The translations under genes were made by a program, and so were the position numbers. 64,000 bases of DNA from positions 372,001 through 436,000 of the forward strand of contig NZ_NIHD01000003.1 in assembly GCF_002806975.1 (NCBI RefSeq). The letters run 5' to 3'. Shown piece by piece: positions 35,757 to 44,802 of the stretch. This DNA comes from Marinobacter aromaticivorans (GTDB taxonomy: Bacteria > Pseudomonadota > Gammaproteobacteria > Pseudomonadales > Oleiphilaceae). Below the pieces are notes generated by a model. The model did not search any database. It saw nothing but the letters and a program-made list of their open reading frames with translations, and was not told where the DNA came from. Each line of letters opens with the position of its first letter. The stretch's first letter is position 1.

Positions 35757-37611
35757 TTTTTGCCGGGAAATTTCCTGTTTTGACAAGGTTCGCAGGCGTG
35801 CTCGACCAGCAGGGCATACCCGTTTCCACACCCTCCAACAGCCCGCCGGTGACAGGGTTGGGCCGATAGGTGGTGCAGCCCTTGAGTCCCAGATCGAAAG
35901 CGCGCTGATAGATTGCCTCGAAATCGGCAAATGGCATCGACTCATGGACATTGATGGTCTTGGAGATCGCGCTGTCGATATAAGGCTGCAGGGCCGCCTG
36001 CATTGCCAGGTGTGCTTCGGGGGCTAACTCCCAGGCCTCCACAAAGGCCGGCGGCAACGAGCCGTCGGGGTGCTCGTCCAGCCAGCGCCGCCAGGCATTG
36101 TCCTGGACAAGGAAGCTCTGTCGTCCACCGTCGCCGGCCAGTACCGGCCGACGTACTTCGCGCCGAAAGACCGGCTCTATCCCTGAAGAAACGTTACCAG
36201 CCAACAGGCTGATGCTGCCGGTGGGGGCGATCGCGGTCAGATGGCTGTTACGGATACCGTCGCGCGCAATCCCGGCACGGATATCGCTCGGCAGCGCGCG
36301 AATGAACGGTCGGTCGAGGAATTGTGCCTTGTTGAAGAACGGGAACGGACCCTTTTCCCGCGCCAGTTCAATCGAGGTGCGATAGGCCGTGTGCGTGATC
36401 GTGGCCATCGCCTCCCGGGCCCGCTCGCGTGCGGCATCGCTATCGTAGTGCAGGCCGAGCATGATCAGCGCATCGGCCAGCCCGGTGATGCCCAGCCCGA
36501 GGCGGCGACTGCCGCGGGCTTGTTCGGCCTGTGCCGGTAGCGGGAACTGCGACACATCAATCACATTGTCGAGCAGACGGGTCGCCAACCTCGCCGTTTC
36601 GCCCAGAGCATCGAGATCCAGCCAGGCGGTGTCATCGAACGGCTTCACCACGAAACGGGTCAGATTGATTGAGCCCAGATCACAGGCACCGTGCGGCGGC
36701 AGCGGGATCTCACCACAGGGATTGGTGGCGCTGATCCGCTCGCGGTCGCCGAGGTTGTTCCACTGGTTGATCCTGTCGATGAACAGCACACCTGGTTCGG
36801 CATGGTCATAGGTCGCACGCATGATGTGCTCCCACAGCTCGCGCGCCCGCAGCCGCCGAAACACCCGGCAGGGCACCGGCTCTTCGAAGCCGGGCCAGTC
36901 ACTTTGGATTTCTTCGCCGCTACCCGGTTCCAGTGCAGCCGACGGAAACAGCAGTGGCCAGTCGGCATCGGCGTGCACCGCCGTCATAAAGGCATCGCTC
37001 ACCAATACCGAACAGTTGAAATGTGTCAGCTTGCCGGGCTGGCGCTTGGCGTCGATGAAGGTCTCGATATCGGGGTGGTCTACACGCAACGTCGCCATCA
37101 TCGCCCCGCGGCGGGGGCCAGTGGAAAGAACCGTTGCGCACATGCTGTCCCATATGTGCATGAATGAGACCGGCCCCGAGGCGATTGTCCCGGCCCTGCG
37201 GGCCACCGTGCCGGCCGGGCGCAGGGTAGAAAAGTCGTAGCCCACCCCTCCGCACTGCTGCATGGTCAGCGCCCCCTCCTTGAGCGCCTCGAAGATGCCA
37301 TCCATGGAATCCTCGATTGTCCCCATGACAAAACAGTTGAACAATGTCACCTGTCGACCGGTGCCAGCCCCCGCCAGAATGCGCCCGCCTGGCAGGAAGC
37401 GAAAATCGGCCAGCAGATCGGTAAACCGCTGCTCCCAGGCCGATATCTCGGCTTCGGGCGCCGCCAGTGCCCGCGCCACGCGTTGCCAGGTGGCCTCGAT
37501 TCCCGGCTCGCCGGCGTACCGGTAGCGGGTGGCCCAGACATGGCGAGCGATGGCGGTATCCAGAGTCTTGGCCAACTGACGGTCGGCCTCGCGTCGATTC
37601 ATGAACTGCAT
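35746..37611 (-). CDS. nrdJ: Class II (adenosylcobalamin-dependent) ribonucleoside-diphosphate reductase, odd C-terminus
   Basis: The enzyme makes deoxyribonucleotides without oxygen, using coenzyme B12. The 621-residue product has FLPGGRILAGAGT, the redox Cys93 in LFNCFVMG, NPCGEIPLPPHGACDLGS with thiyl-radical Cys299, Glu301 and partner Cys310, and APTGSISLLAGNVSSGIEPVF. No ATP-cone is visible at the N-terminus. After LKGCTTYRPNPVTG the usual tail with a final redox Cys pair is replaced by some 30 unrelated residues with a single Cys. Reduction by thioredoxin may therefore be impaired. TATAAT on the minus strand (37647-37652) and AGGAAGG precede the ATG. Confidence 0.88.
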   Translation of the reverse strand: MQFMNRREADRQLAKTLDTAIARHVWATRYRYAGEPGIEATWQRVARALAAPEAEISAWEQRFTDLLADFRFLPGGRILAGAGTGRQVTLFNCFVMGTIEDSMDGIFEALKEGALTMQQCGGVGYDFSTLRPAGTVARRAGTIASGPVSFMHIWDSMCATVLSTGPRRGAMMATLRVDHPDIETFIDAKRQPGKLTHFNCSVLVSDAFMTAVHADADWPLLFPSAALEPGSGEEIQSDWPGFEEPVPCRVFRRLRARELWEHIMRATYDHAEPGVLFIDRINQWNNLGDRERISATNPCGEIPLPPHGACDLGSINLTRFVVKPFDDTAWLDLDALGETARLATRLLDNVIDVSQFPLPAQAEQARGSRRLGLGITGLADALIMLGLHYDSDAARERAREAMATITHTAYRTSIELAREKGPFPFFNKAQFLDRPFIRALPSDIRAGIARDGIRNSHLTAIAPTGSISLLAGNVSSGIEPVFRREVRRPVLAGDGGRQSFLVQDNAWRRWLDEHPDGSLPPAFVEAWELAPEAHLAMQAALQPYIDSAISKTINVHESMPFADFEAIYQRAFDLGLKGCTTYRPNPVTGGLLEGVETGMPCWSSTPANLVKTGNFPAKTPR

Positions 37612-37677
37612 GATGCCTTCCTCGCGACAGTGTCCCTGCTGACGTGATTATAGCCTCGTCGCAGCGGCACTACACAG

Positions 37678-39303
37678 TTACTTACCGGGCGCCAAAGGCC
37701 GGTCAAGTGCTTTCAGCAAGCTTGCGTCGTGTTGATAAACATCCGGGCGAAAAACCAGTTCACCGTCGACCCCGGGGTGGACGGTCCAGTAGTGCAGAAT
37801 AACCGGCACCGGCCGTTTCAGGTGAATGTTTCGGGTTTCGCCTGCGGCAATTAATGAGTCCACATGTGCCGGGGTGCCGGTGTCTTCAAGCAGCATTTGC
37901 GCGAGATCGAGCACACCCTGGACACGAATGCAGCCAGAACTGAATGCGCGCTGTTGCCGGGAAAACAGGCCCTGGCTGGGCGTGTCGTGCAGATACACTG
38001 AGTGATTGTTGGGAAAGCGCAGAACCACTTGTCCCAGTGCGTTTGTCGGGCCCGGATCCTGGCGCAACATGATGCCGCCCGGGTTCCACCAGTCAACTGA
38101 GTAGGGGTCAAGCCACTGGCCTGAAAAGCTGAGTACGCTTATGTTTTGTCGTTCCAGATAGCTGATGTCTCGTCGTATTCTGGGTAACATATCCTCACTG
38201 TATATAGTGGGTGGTACAGTCCAGGCTGGATTGATTGTCAGGTGTGTAATCATCGAGCGGAGCGATGGTGTCCGCCGGTAGGGTTGACCCACCACGATGC
38301 GGGAGCGCCATATTTCGCCATTCGGGCGGAAATAGCTGATGCGATAGCCTGCAATATCGACCAGTACAAAATCTTCCGCTTCACCGTGCAGAGTCCAGCG
38401 GGCGCGCTCCAGGTTTACCCGGATCTGATTGATACGCTCAGTGACCGGCACATTCATCGCAGCCCGGGTCTGCCTGCCAACGATGCCATCTTCCTCCAGC
38501 AGGTGATGTTGCTGAAAGCGCCGTACCGCATCGACAAGGTGTTCGTCGTATTCATAGGTTTCAGGCGGGCTACTGGCTGCTGTCTGAGACGCCGGTTCAT
38601 CCGCATCAGTGATGGCCAGCTCGCCGGTAATAAGCATCCGTTTACGCAGCAGAGCTACATCTTTATGGACATCGCCGGGCCTGAGCGAGTGTTGGCGTTC
38701 TGGAAGCCGGGGCCAGCCACCTTGCCGCTCAAGTTGGCGATATTGCGCCAGGCCGGCTCGCAGGCGCTGATATGGCGCCGCTTCAGGCCGTGCCATGGCA
38801 AATGCCTGCTCGAAGCGCTGTGCATCTACTGCCTGGGATATTGCTGGCAAGTTGAGTGGTGCAATTGTGACAGGCATTTCCCACGTCGGGTCAACGCTTT
38901 GCGGGTCAACCTTACCGCGCTGAAGGTGATGCAGTACCGTCATCAGCACACGGCTGAGGCGCAACTCAAACCGGACGCGATCTTCCAGGGTTCCGGCAGC
39001 AGCCTGAAGCTGGCGATGCGTTGACATCAGATCGGCCGACCGATAATCCGCCGCATTCAAGCCGTCGTTTTCCACCGTGCTGAGTGCGGCGAAAAAACCC
39101 GTAACGGCCTCGGGCTGCTGCCATGCGGGGCGACCCTGCCTGGCAGCATAGAAGTCTTGCAGGTCTGCCTGCTCGGCGGGCAGGCGGTCCGCGAGGGCTT
39201 CGGCTATGGAACTATTACGATTATTAGCCTGAGTTGGTAATGCCGGATGTAGCAGGAGCAAAAGCGCGAGACTGAAGGTCATTAAGCGAATACCAAAAGT
39301 CAT
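37678..39303 (-). CDS. L,D-transpeptidase, YcbB/LdtD type
   Basis: The 541-residue periplasmic protein has a signal peptide (LALLLLLHPALPTQA), a peptidoglycan-binding module around residues 245-290 (VDAVRRFQQHHLLEEDGIVG), and a YkuD catalytic domain in the last third. The catalytic motif is HDTPSQGLF...FSSGCIRVQG, with the nucleophile Cys. It forms 3-3 crosslinks in murein or attaches proteins to it. Domain order and length match E. coli LdtD (YcbB). It is divergent from a second L,D-transpeptidase gene. Confidence 0.9.
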   Translation of the reverse strand: MTFGIRLMTFSLALLLLLHPALPTQANNRNSSIAEALADRLPAEQADLQDFYAARQGRPAWQQPEAVTGFFAALSTVENDGLNAADYRSADLMSTHRQLQAAAGTLEDRVRFELRLSRVLMTVLHHLQRGKVDPQSVDPTWEMPVTIAPLNLPAISQAVDAQRFEQAFAMARPEAAPYQRLRAGLAQYRQLERQGGWPRLPERQHSLRPGDVHKDVALLRKRMLITGELAITDADEPASQTAASSPPETYEYDEHLVDAVRRFQQHHLLEEDGIVGRQTRAAMNVPVTERINQIRVNLERARWTLHGEAEDFVLVDIAGYRISYFRPNGEIWRSRIVVGQPYRRTPSLRSMITHLTINPAWTVPPTIYSEDMLPRIRRDISYLERQNISVLSFSGQWLDPYSVDWWNPGGIMLRQDPGPTNALGQVVLRFPNNHSVYLHDTPSQGLFSRQQRAFSSGCIRVQGVLDLAQMLLEDTGTPAHVDSLIAAGETRNIHLKRPVPVILHYWTVHPGVDGELVFRPDVYQHDASLLKALDRPLAPGK

Positions 39304-39310
39304 CTACCTC

Positions 39311-39336
39311 TCCTGTGTGATCGTTCCTGTGTGATC
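39311..39336. repeat. Twofold direct repeat between the two L,D-transpeptidase genes
   Basis: TCCTGTGTGATC occurs at 39311-39322 and 39325-39336, a 14-nt period. It lies just upstream of the minus-strand gene and within the shared divergent region, so it could be a tandem regulator site or a simple duplication. Confidence 0.55.
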
Positions 39337-39347
39337 TTTGCAAAGCC

Positions 39348-39375
39348 TTTCCATTACGCCACCTATGGTTATAAT
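39348..39375 (+). promoter_or_regulatory. Probable promoter of the rightward L,D-transpeptidase gene
   Basis: TATAAT at 39370-39375 is a perfect -10 box, 29 nt before the ATG. TTTCCA at 39348-39353 gives a weak -35 with a 16-nt spacer. Confidence 0.6.
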
Positions 39376-39404
39376 ACTACGCTAACTTAAAACAGGTTTT
39401 CTGA

Positions 39405-40139
39405 ATGCCGATGAACTTTCGGAGCCGATGGCTCTTTGCTGCAGCTTTGTGCGGCCAGCTTATGTTAGGCGCCTTGCCTGTGGTGGCCGGTGAATCTCAG
39501 ACTGCAACGGTTGCCGGGCACCCCTCAGATCACCGAGCCTCGCTTGATGTAACACTTTCCAGGCTTGCGCCCCTTGCCAATCCCAGAGTAATGCACCTTG
39601 CGGCCCGGGCCATATCCTGCGCCGCTCCTGATGCGGAACGTCTGGCGGTCATTGATTTTTCTCTGCCATCCAGCAAACCCCGCCTTTGGGTGTTTGATCT
39701 GGAGAATGAAGAACTGTTGTTCAAGGAACTGGTATCTCATGGGCAGGGGTCGGGAAACGCTACGGCTAACGCCTTTTCCAATGTGCCGGATAGCCATCAA
39801 TCCAGTATTGGTCTGTTTCGTACGCTTAACAGTTATTACGGCAGGAACGGCTATTCGTTGCGCCTGGAAGGGATGGAATCCGGCGTCAATGATCTTGCAT
39901 ACCAGCGTGCTATCGTGATTCACGGTGCGGATTATGTCAGCGAGAGCTTTATTGAAAAGACCGGCCGCCTGGGCCGCAGCCATGGCTGCCCCGCAGTCCG
40001 TCAGGAAATCGCCGGAGCACTGATAGACAGCCTGAAAGAAAACCAGTACCTGTTTACCTACTACCCGGACTCAGAGTGGCTGGCAAATTCCGAATTTCTC
40101 AGATGTGACCGCAACGATAGTCAGCTTGCCCTGAACTGA
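39405..40139 (+). CDS. Murein L,D-transpeptidase catalytic-domain family protein
   Basis: The 244-residue exported protein has a signal peptide ending near LGALPVVAGES. The catalytic region contains LAVIDFSLPSSKPRLWVFDL, VSHGQGSGN, IVIHGADYVSESFI and GRLGRSHGCPAVRQE, which holds the His and the Cys nucleophile. This is the short YkuD-related family (formerly DUF-type) widely found in Gram-negative bacteria. It lacks a peptidoglycan-binding module, so it is distinct from the divergent LdtD-type neighbour. Expected role: murein modification in the periplasm. Confidence 0.85.
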   Translation: MPMNFRSRWLFAAALCGQLMLGALPVVAGESQTATVAGHPSDHRASLDVTLSRLAPLANPRVMHLAARAISCAAPDAERLAVIDFSLPSSKPRLWVFDLENEELLFKELVSHGQGSGNATANAFSNVPDSHQSSIGLFRTLNSYYGRNGYSLRLEGMESGVNDLAYQRAIVIHGADYVSESFIEKTGRLGRSHGCPAVRQEIAGALIDSLKENQYLFTYYPDSEWLANSEFLRCDRNDSQLALN

Positions 40140-40150
40140 CCTGCTTTATT

Positions 40151-40178
40151 ACCCGGTAGCCCCGGCGAACCGGGTCTT
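40151..40178 (+). terminator. Weak terminator after the L,D-transpeptidase gene
   Basis: ACCCGG (40151-40156) pairs with CCGGGT (40170-40175), followed by CTTTCCCC, 11 nt after the stop. The stem is short and the tail only partly T-rich. Confidence 0.45.
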
Positions 40179-40248
40179 TCCCCACCCCGCCACCAAACAG
40201 TTGTTTCAATCCCCGGAAACAAACCTTGCACATTGGTTGCAGAAAAAT

Positions 40249-40264
40249 TAGTAACTAATTACTA
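40249..40264. promoter_or_regulatory. Left copy of the shared 16-bp operator, in the RND operon promoter
   Basis: TAGTAACTAATTACTA is a palindrome with one mismatch. It sits between TTGCAG (40237-40242) and TACTAT (40260-40265), which are spaced 17 nt and could be the promoter of the gene at 40300. A copy differing at one base is at 51625. A TetR-family gene inside the block is the natural candidate to bind both. Confidence 0.7.
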
Positions 40265-40299
40265 TCTTTCCTGTCGGCTAATTTCAAAAGGAAAACTCA

Positions 40300-41667
40300 A
40301 TGGCTCTGCGGCGGCTCGGAAATAGAAAGATGTTTGCGTTGGCCGGGCTGGTGGGTGGAGTTCTACTGATCGCGCTTCTTGTTTTTTTGAGGGAAAGGCC
40401 GGCGCACAGCGAATCGAATACCTCACCCTTGCCTCTGACGGTGATCGAAGTGCAGCCCATGCCCTTTGTACTGACAGCAAGGGGCTTTGGCATTACCCGC
40501 CCGGTACAAACCTGGCAGGCAGTGGCCAACGTGTCCGGGCGGGTGGTCTATCGTCACCCGGAGCTCAACAGCGGTACGTTGCTGCCGAAGGGAACATTGT
40601 TGTTGGCACTGGACCCCGGGCGCTACCAGCTGGCGATTGCCGAGACCGAAGCCGAGCTGGCCTCATTGAGGGCTGAACAGGCCCAGCTTGATGCAGAAAC
40701 GCAGAATACCCGGCGCCTGTTAAAACTGGAAAGTGAACGGCTGGAGTTGTCTGAAGGCGAACTCGACCGCATTGAACGCCTCCTTGCGAGCGGCGCCGTG
40801 TCCCAGTCACGACTGGACGAGCAGCGGCGCGCCACACTGGCGCAGCGTCAGCTGGTGCAATCCCTGAATAACCAGCTCTCGCTGGTGCCATCGAAGCAGC
40901 AATATCTTGAAGCCCGGATACAGCGGGCCAATACGCGCCTGGATCAGGGGCGCCAGGATCTTGAAGATACGCGTTTTGTTGCCCCCTACGACTTGCGCGT
41001 GCGCTCTGTCGACGTGGAAGAACATCAGTATGCAGCTATCGGCCAATCGTTGTTTCTGGTAGATGGCATTGAGCAGGCAGAGGTTGAAGCACAGGTGCCG
41101 TTAAGCATGTTGCGACGGCTTATGACAGCGGTGTCGATACCTGTTGATTCGCAGCAGACGGCGCTGGATATCACTGAACGACTCGATTTTTCCGCCATTC
41201 GCAGCGAAGTGCAGCTGACCGGTTTTCCGGGGGTGCGATGGCCTGCAAGCGTAAGCAGGGTTGCCAGCGGCCTGGACCCGGGTACCCGCAGCGGGCGGGT
41301 GGTGGTTACGGTAGATCAGCCCTACAGCCTTGCCAGTGTGCCCGAGCGCCCCGCGCTGCAACGGGATATGTATGTGCAAGTGAAATTTATAGCCGATAAC
41401 CCCCGGCCTTTGCTGGCGATACCGTCTTCAGCGGTGCACCAGGGCGAGGTTTACCTGCTGGGGGAGGGTAACCTTTTGCAGCGGCGGCCGGTAACGGTCG
41501 CCTTCGAGCAGAATGGTCTGGCAGTGATAGAAAGCGGTTTGAGCGCAGGGGAACTGTTGATCACCGATGATCCCGTGCCGGCTATCGCCGGCATGGAAGT
41601 TGCGCCGCATCGTAATCCGGAACTCGAACAAAGCCTGCGCCAGCGTGCGCTGGGTGACGGCAAATGA
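40300..41667 (+). CDS. RND efflux periplasmic adaptor (membrane fusion protein)
   Basis: The 455-residue protein has an N-terminal membrane anchor (about 13-31), a biotinyl-lipoyl-like half-motif around ANVSGRVVYRHPELNSG, a long alpha-hairpin (about 110-215, Glu/Leu/Arg-rich), and the second half-motif DTRFVAPYDLRVRSV. Beta-barrel and proximal domains follow. It bridges an inner-membrane RND pump to an outer-membrane channel. It overlaps the pump gene by ATGA. AAAAGGAAAA precedes the ATG. It is the first gene after the palindromic operator. Confidence 0.92.
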   Translation: MALRRLGNRKMFALAGLVGGVLLIALLVFLRERPAHSESNTSPLPLTVIEVQPMPFVLTARGFGITRPVQTWQAVANVSGRVVYRHPELNSGTLLPKGTLLLALDPGRYQLAIAETEAELASLRAEQAQLDAETQNTRRLLKLESERLELSEGELDRIERLLASGAVSQSRLDEQRRATLAQRQLVQSLNNQLSLVPSKQQYLEARIQRANTRLDQGRQDLEDTRFVAPYDLRVRSVDVEEHQYAAIGQSLFLVDGIEQAEVEAQVPLSMLRRLMTAVSIPVDSQQTALDITERLDFSAIRSEVQLTGFPGVRWPASVSRVASGLDPGTRSGRVVVTVDQPYSLASVPERPALQRDMYVQVKFIADNPRPLLAIPSSAVHQGEVYLLGEGNLLQRRPVTVAFEQNGLAVIESGLSAGELLITDDPVPAIAGMEVAPHRNPELEQSLRQRALGDGK

Positions 41668-44600
41668 TCCGCTGGTTTGCTGGCCACCCCACAGCAGCCA
41701 ACCTGCTGCTGATCCTGCTGCTGGCAGCGGGTCTGTTTGCGGCGCCGAACCTGAAACGTGAAACCTTTCCTGATTACCGACCTGTTGAGGTCAGCATCGA
41801 CGTGGTCTATCGCGGCGCCAGTGCGGCTGATGTGGAAGATGCGGTCTGTCGCCGTTTATACGATGCCGTTAAAGGTGTTGATTACCTCGATGAAATCGAG
41901 TGCGTGGCACAGGACAATCTGGCTCGCGCCACGGCCACCATGGAGGCTGCCGGGCACCCTATCCGCTTTCTGAACGATATCGACACTGAAGTTAATGCGC
42001 TCACCGACCTGCCCGCACGTGCGGAAAGACCGATCGTGCGGGAACTGCACCGCAGTGATCTGGTGGCGGCAGTAGCCGTTTATGGCGATATGGCACCAAA
42101 CCAGCTTGAAGACTACGCGTTTCAACTGGAAGAGCGCATCATGTCGCTTCCCGGCGTGGCCCAGGTCACTCTGGAGGGGCTTTCCCAGCGTCAGTGGCAA
42201 GTCGAGGTGTCGCGGGCGATGCTGGCCCAGTATGGGTTGTCCGCCAGCGACCTGGCTTTGCGGCTCCGACAGCAGAGTGTTGATGTACCTCTGGGCACCC
42301 TGGAAACCCCGGATCGCGACATTTTGCTGCGCTTTACCGACCAGCGCCGCAGCCTTCAGGAGCTTGCGGATCTGGTAGTGGTTTCAGGCGGTGGCGGAGG
42401 TGAGCTTACCCTCGGTCAGATCGCGACGTTGCGGGAAACCGGCGAACAACCCGAGGCGCAGATCTATTTCAACAACCAGCGGGCTGTGGTGCTCGAGGTT
42501 AGCAAGACTCTGCGTGATGACTCGTTGAATGTGCTGGACGAGCTGACGACATTAATAGATGCGGAGCGCCAGCGTGTTGACGGACCAATACAACTGACCC
42601 TGACGCAGAATATGACCAGTATCGTCCGCGAACGCCTGGAGATGCTGATAAGCAATGGTATAGGGGGGCTGGTTCTGGTGGTCGTGGTAATGGGCCTGTT
42701 CTTTCGCCCCCGCCTTGCGCTTTGGGCAGTACTTGGCTTGCCCGTGGCGTTCATGGGCGCTTTTTTCGTTATGAGCCTGACGGGTTTGTCCTTGAACATG
42801 ATTACTCTGGTGGCACTGTTGATGGCTCTCGGCATCGTGATGGACGATGCAGTGGTCATAGCGGATAACATCGCGGTACAGGCCGAACGGGGAGCTTCAC
42901 CCCTGAATGCCGTAGTAGAAGGTACTCGACAGGTGTTGCCGGGCGTTGTTTCGTCTTTCCTGACAACCGTCTGGGTGTTTGGTCCTCTGGCGTTTCTTGC
43001 CGGTGAACTCGGTGCCGTGCTTGAAGTCTTGCCAGTAGTGTTGATTGCGGCGTTGTTCGCGAGCCTCATAGAAGCTTTCTGGATTCTGCCACATCATCTT
43101 AAAAGCAGTGTTCCATCATTGCGGAAAAGCGGTCGATCCCGCTTCCGCGCAGGCTTTGAGCGGCGTTTTGGCGTATTTCAGGAAGGCGTTGGCAGGTTCG
43201 CAGACAGAGCGGTGAGCTGGCGCTATAGCGTACTGGGGATGATGCTGCTTATATTGCTGGGTACGGCGGGTTTTATGGCCGGCGGCCATGTCAGCACGGA
43301 AGCCATGCCGGATCTTGACGGCGATACGCTGGAAGCACGGCTTATGCTGCCCCAGGGTACCCCGCTGGAGCACACAGAACAGGCTGCCCGCCAGGTTGCA
43401 GATGCCATGTGGCAACTCAATGAGGCTTTTGCACCGGAACAACCCGATGAGTCTCCATTGGTCGACGCCATTCAGGTGCGCTTCAATTACAACCCGAGCG
43501 CACAAGAGGCGGGCGCACACGTTGCCACGGTTATGGTCGACCTGTTAAGTGCCGAGATCCGAACCATAACCCTGGATGAGTTGACGGTTGCCTGGCGCAA
43601 CCAGATTGGAGATATCCCCGGACTTTCGAGCCTGATTATCCAGGAGCCGGGCTTCGGCCCTGCCGGCGTACCCATCGAAGTGCGACTGCAGGGGGCGAAT
43701 CTGGACGATCTGAAGGCCGCCGCACTGGACGTGAGTGATCATCTGACCGGTTATGAGGCCGTTTATAACATCATTGACGATCTGCGCCCCGGCAAACCGC
43801 AGCGAACCTTTACCCTGACGGACGGTGCACTGGCCTCGGGGTTAACAGCGGAAATGGTTGCTTCCCAGTTGCGTGCCGCTTTCCTTGGGGAAATCGCCGA
43901 TACACAACGCATCAATCAGCGCGATGTGGAAATTCTTGTGCGCCAGGCAGAACGCGACAGGTCCAGCCTGGACGACCTTGCCGATCAGACCATCATGCTA
44001 CCTGATGGACGGCAGATGCCGCTGGAGGTTGTTGCCGATATTCACGATCAGCGCGACTGGGCCATGATCACTCGTATTGACGGCCAGCGCACCGTTACGG
44101 TTCAGGCAAATGTTGATGCCCGCAAGGCGAGCGCCCAGGCCATTGTCAATGATATGCGTGGTCAATGGCTTGCGGAGTTTGAGCAGCGTCATCCGGATGT
44201 TGCGGTCAGTTTTGAGGGGCAGGTGGCCCGTTCTGCCGAGACCGGCGGCTCCATTGCCCGTGGGTTGGTGATTGGCCTGCTGGGTGTGTTTGTAATCCTG
44301 TCCTTCCAGTTCCGCAGCTACTCCGAGCCGCTTATCGTTATGCTGGCCATTCCACTGGCTTTTGTCGGGGCACTCTGGGGGCACGTGCTATTGGGCTGGT
44401 ACATCTCCATGCCCTCGATGATCGGGGCCGCATCCCTGGCGGGTATCGTGGTTAACGATTCCATTCTGCTGGTTCAGTTCATCAAGGAGCACCGTAGCAA
44501 GGGTTTGAGTGCAATCGTTGCGGCAGGGCAGGCCAGCCGCGACAGGCTGCGGGCTATCCTTATCACCTCTACCACTACGATTGCCGGGTTGCTGCCCTTG

Positions 44601-44777
44601 CTGGCGGAAACCAGCGTGCAGTCCGCAGCCATCAAGCCTTTGGTGATTTCCGTTGTGTTCGGCCTGCTGACAACCACCGTACTGGTGCTGGTCATAATCC
44701 CGGCGGTTTATGTGTTGTTTGACGACTGGGGCTGGACTCGGGTGGAACCTGCCGGGACTGAGGCAGGGACCGAATAA
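41664..44777 (+). CDS. RND-family efflux pump inner-membrane subunit
   Basis: The 1037-residue protein has the twelve-span, two-large-loop organisation of RND pumps. Visible are the N-terminal MIRWFAGHPTAANLLL span, the periplasmic porter domain, and the TM4 proton-relay motif GIVMDDAVVIADNI with adjacent Asp residues. The second-half repeat has FVILSFQFRSYSEPLIVM and ends TTTIAGLLPLLAE...VLVLVIIPAVYVLF. It falls in the AcrB/MdtB-like superfamily with a metal- or drug-type not determined by sequence. It forms one transcription unit with the adaptor. No outer-membrane channel gene is present in the window. Confidence 0.93.
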   Translation: MIRWFAGHPTAANLLLILLLAAGLFAAPNLKRETFPDYRPVEVSIDVVYRGASAADVEDAVCRRLYDAVKGVDYLDEIECVAQDNLARATATMEAAGHPIRFLNDIDTEVNALTDLPARAERPIVRELHRSDLVAAVAVYGDMAPNQLEDYAFQLEERIMSLPGVAQVTLEGLSQRQWQVEVSRAMLAQYGLSASDLALRLRQQSVDVPLGTLETPDRDILLRFTDQRRSLQELADLVVVSGGGGGELTLGQIATLRETGEQPEAQIYFNNQRAVVLEVSKTLRDDSLNVLDELTTLIDAERQRVDGPIQLTLTQNMTSIVRERLEMLISNGIGGLVLVVVVMGLFFRPRLALWAVLGLPVAFMGAFFVMSLTGLSLNMITLVALLMALGIVMDDAVVIADNIAVQAERGASPLNAVVEGTRQVLPGVVSSFLTTVWVFGPLAFLAGELGAVLEVLPVVLIAALFASLIEAFWILPHHLKSSVPSLRKSGRSRFRAGFERRFGVFQEGVGRFADRAVSWRYSVLGMMLLILLGTAGFMAGGHVSTEAMPDLDGDTLEARLMLPQGTPLEHTEQAARQVADAMWQLNEAFAPEQPDESPLVDAIQVRFNYNPSAQEAGAHVATVMVDLLSAEIRTITLDELTVAWRNQIGDIPGLSSLIIQEPGFGPAGVPIEVRLQGANLDDLKAAALDVSDHLTGYEAVYNIIDDLRPGKPQRTFTLTDGALASGLTAEMVASQLRAAFLGEIADTQRINQRDVEILVRQAERDRSSLDDLADQTIMLPDGRQMPLEVVADIHDQRDWAMITRIDGQRTVTVQANVDARKASAQAIVNDMRGQWLAEFEQRHPDVAVSFEGQVARSAETGGSIARGLVIGLLGVFVILSFQFRSYSEPLIVMLAIPLAFVGALWGHVLLGWYISMPSMIGAASLAGIVVNDSILLVQFIKEHRSKGLSAIVAAGQASRDRLRAILITSTTTIAGLLPLLAETSVQSAAIKPLVISVVFGLLTTTVLVLVIIPAVYVLFDDWGWTRVEPAGTEAGTE

Positions 44778-44802
44778 TTCGTAACGTTCAGGAGAGAGCA
44801 CA

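Noticed and set aside
35598-35951. Whole 117-codon minus-strand frame as a real gene
   Set aside because: Only its middle third resembles a known protein; the first half is the reductase gene read in another frame, so a remnant was reported instead.
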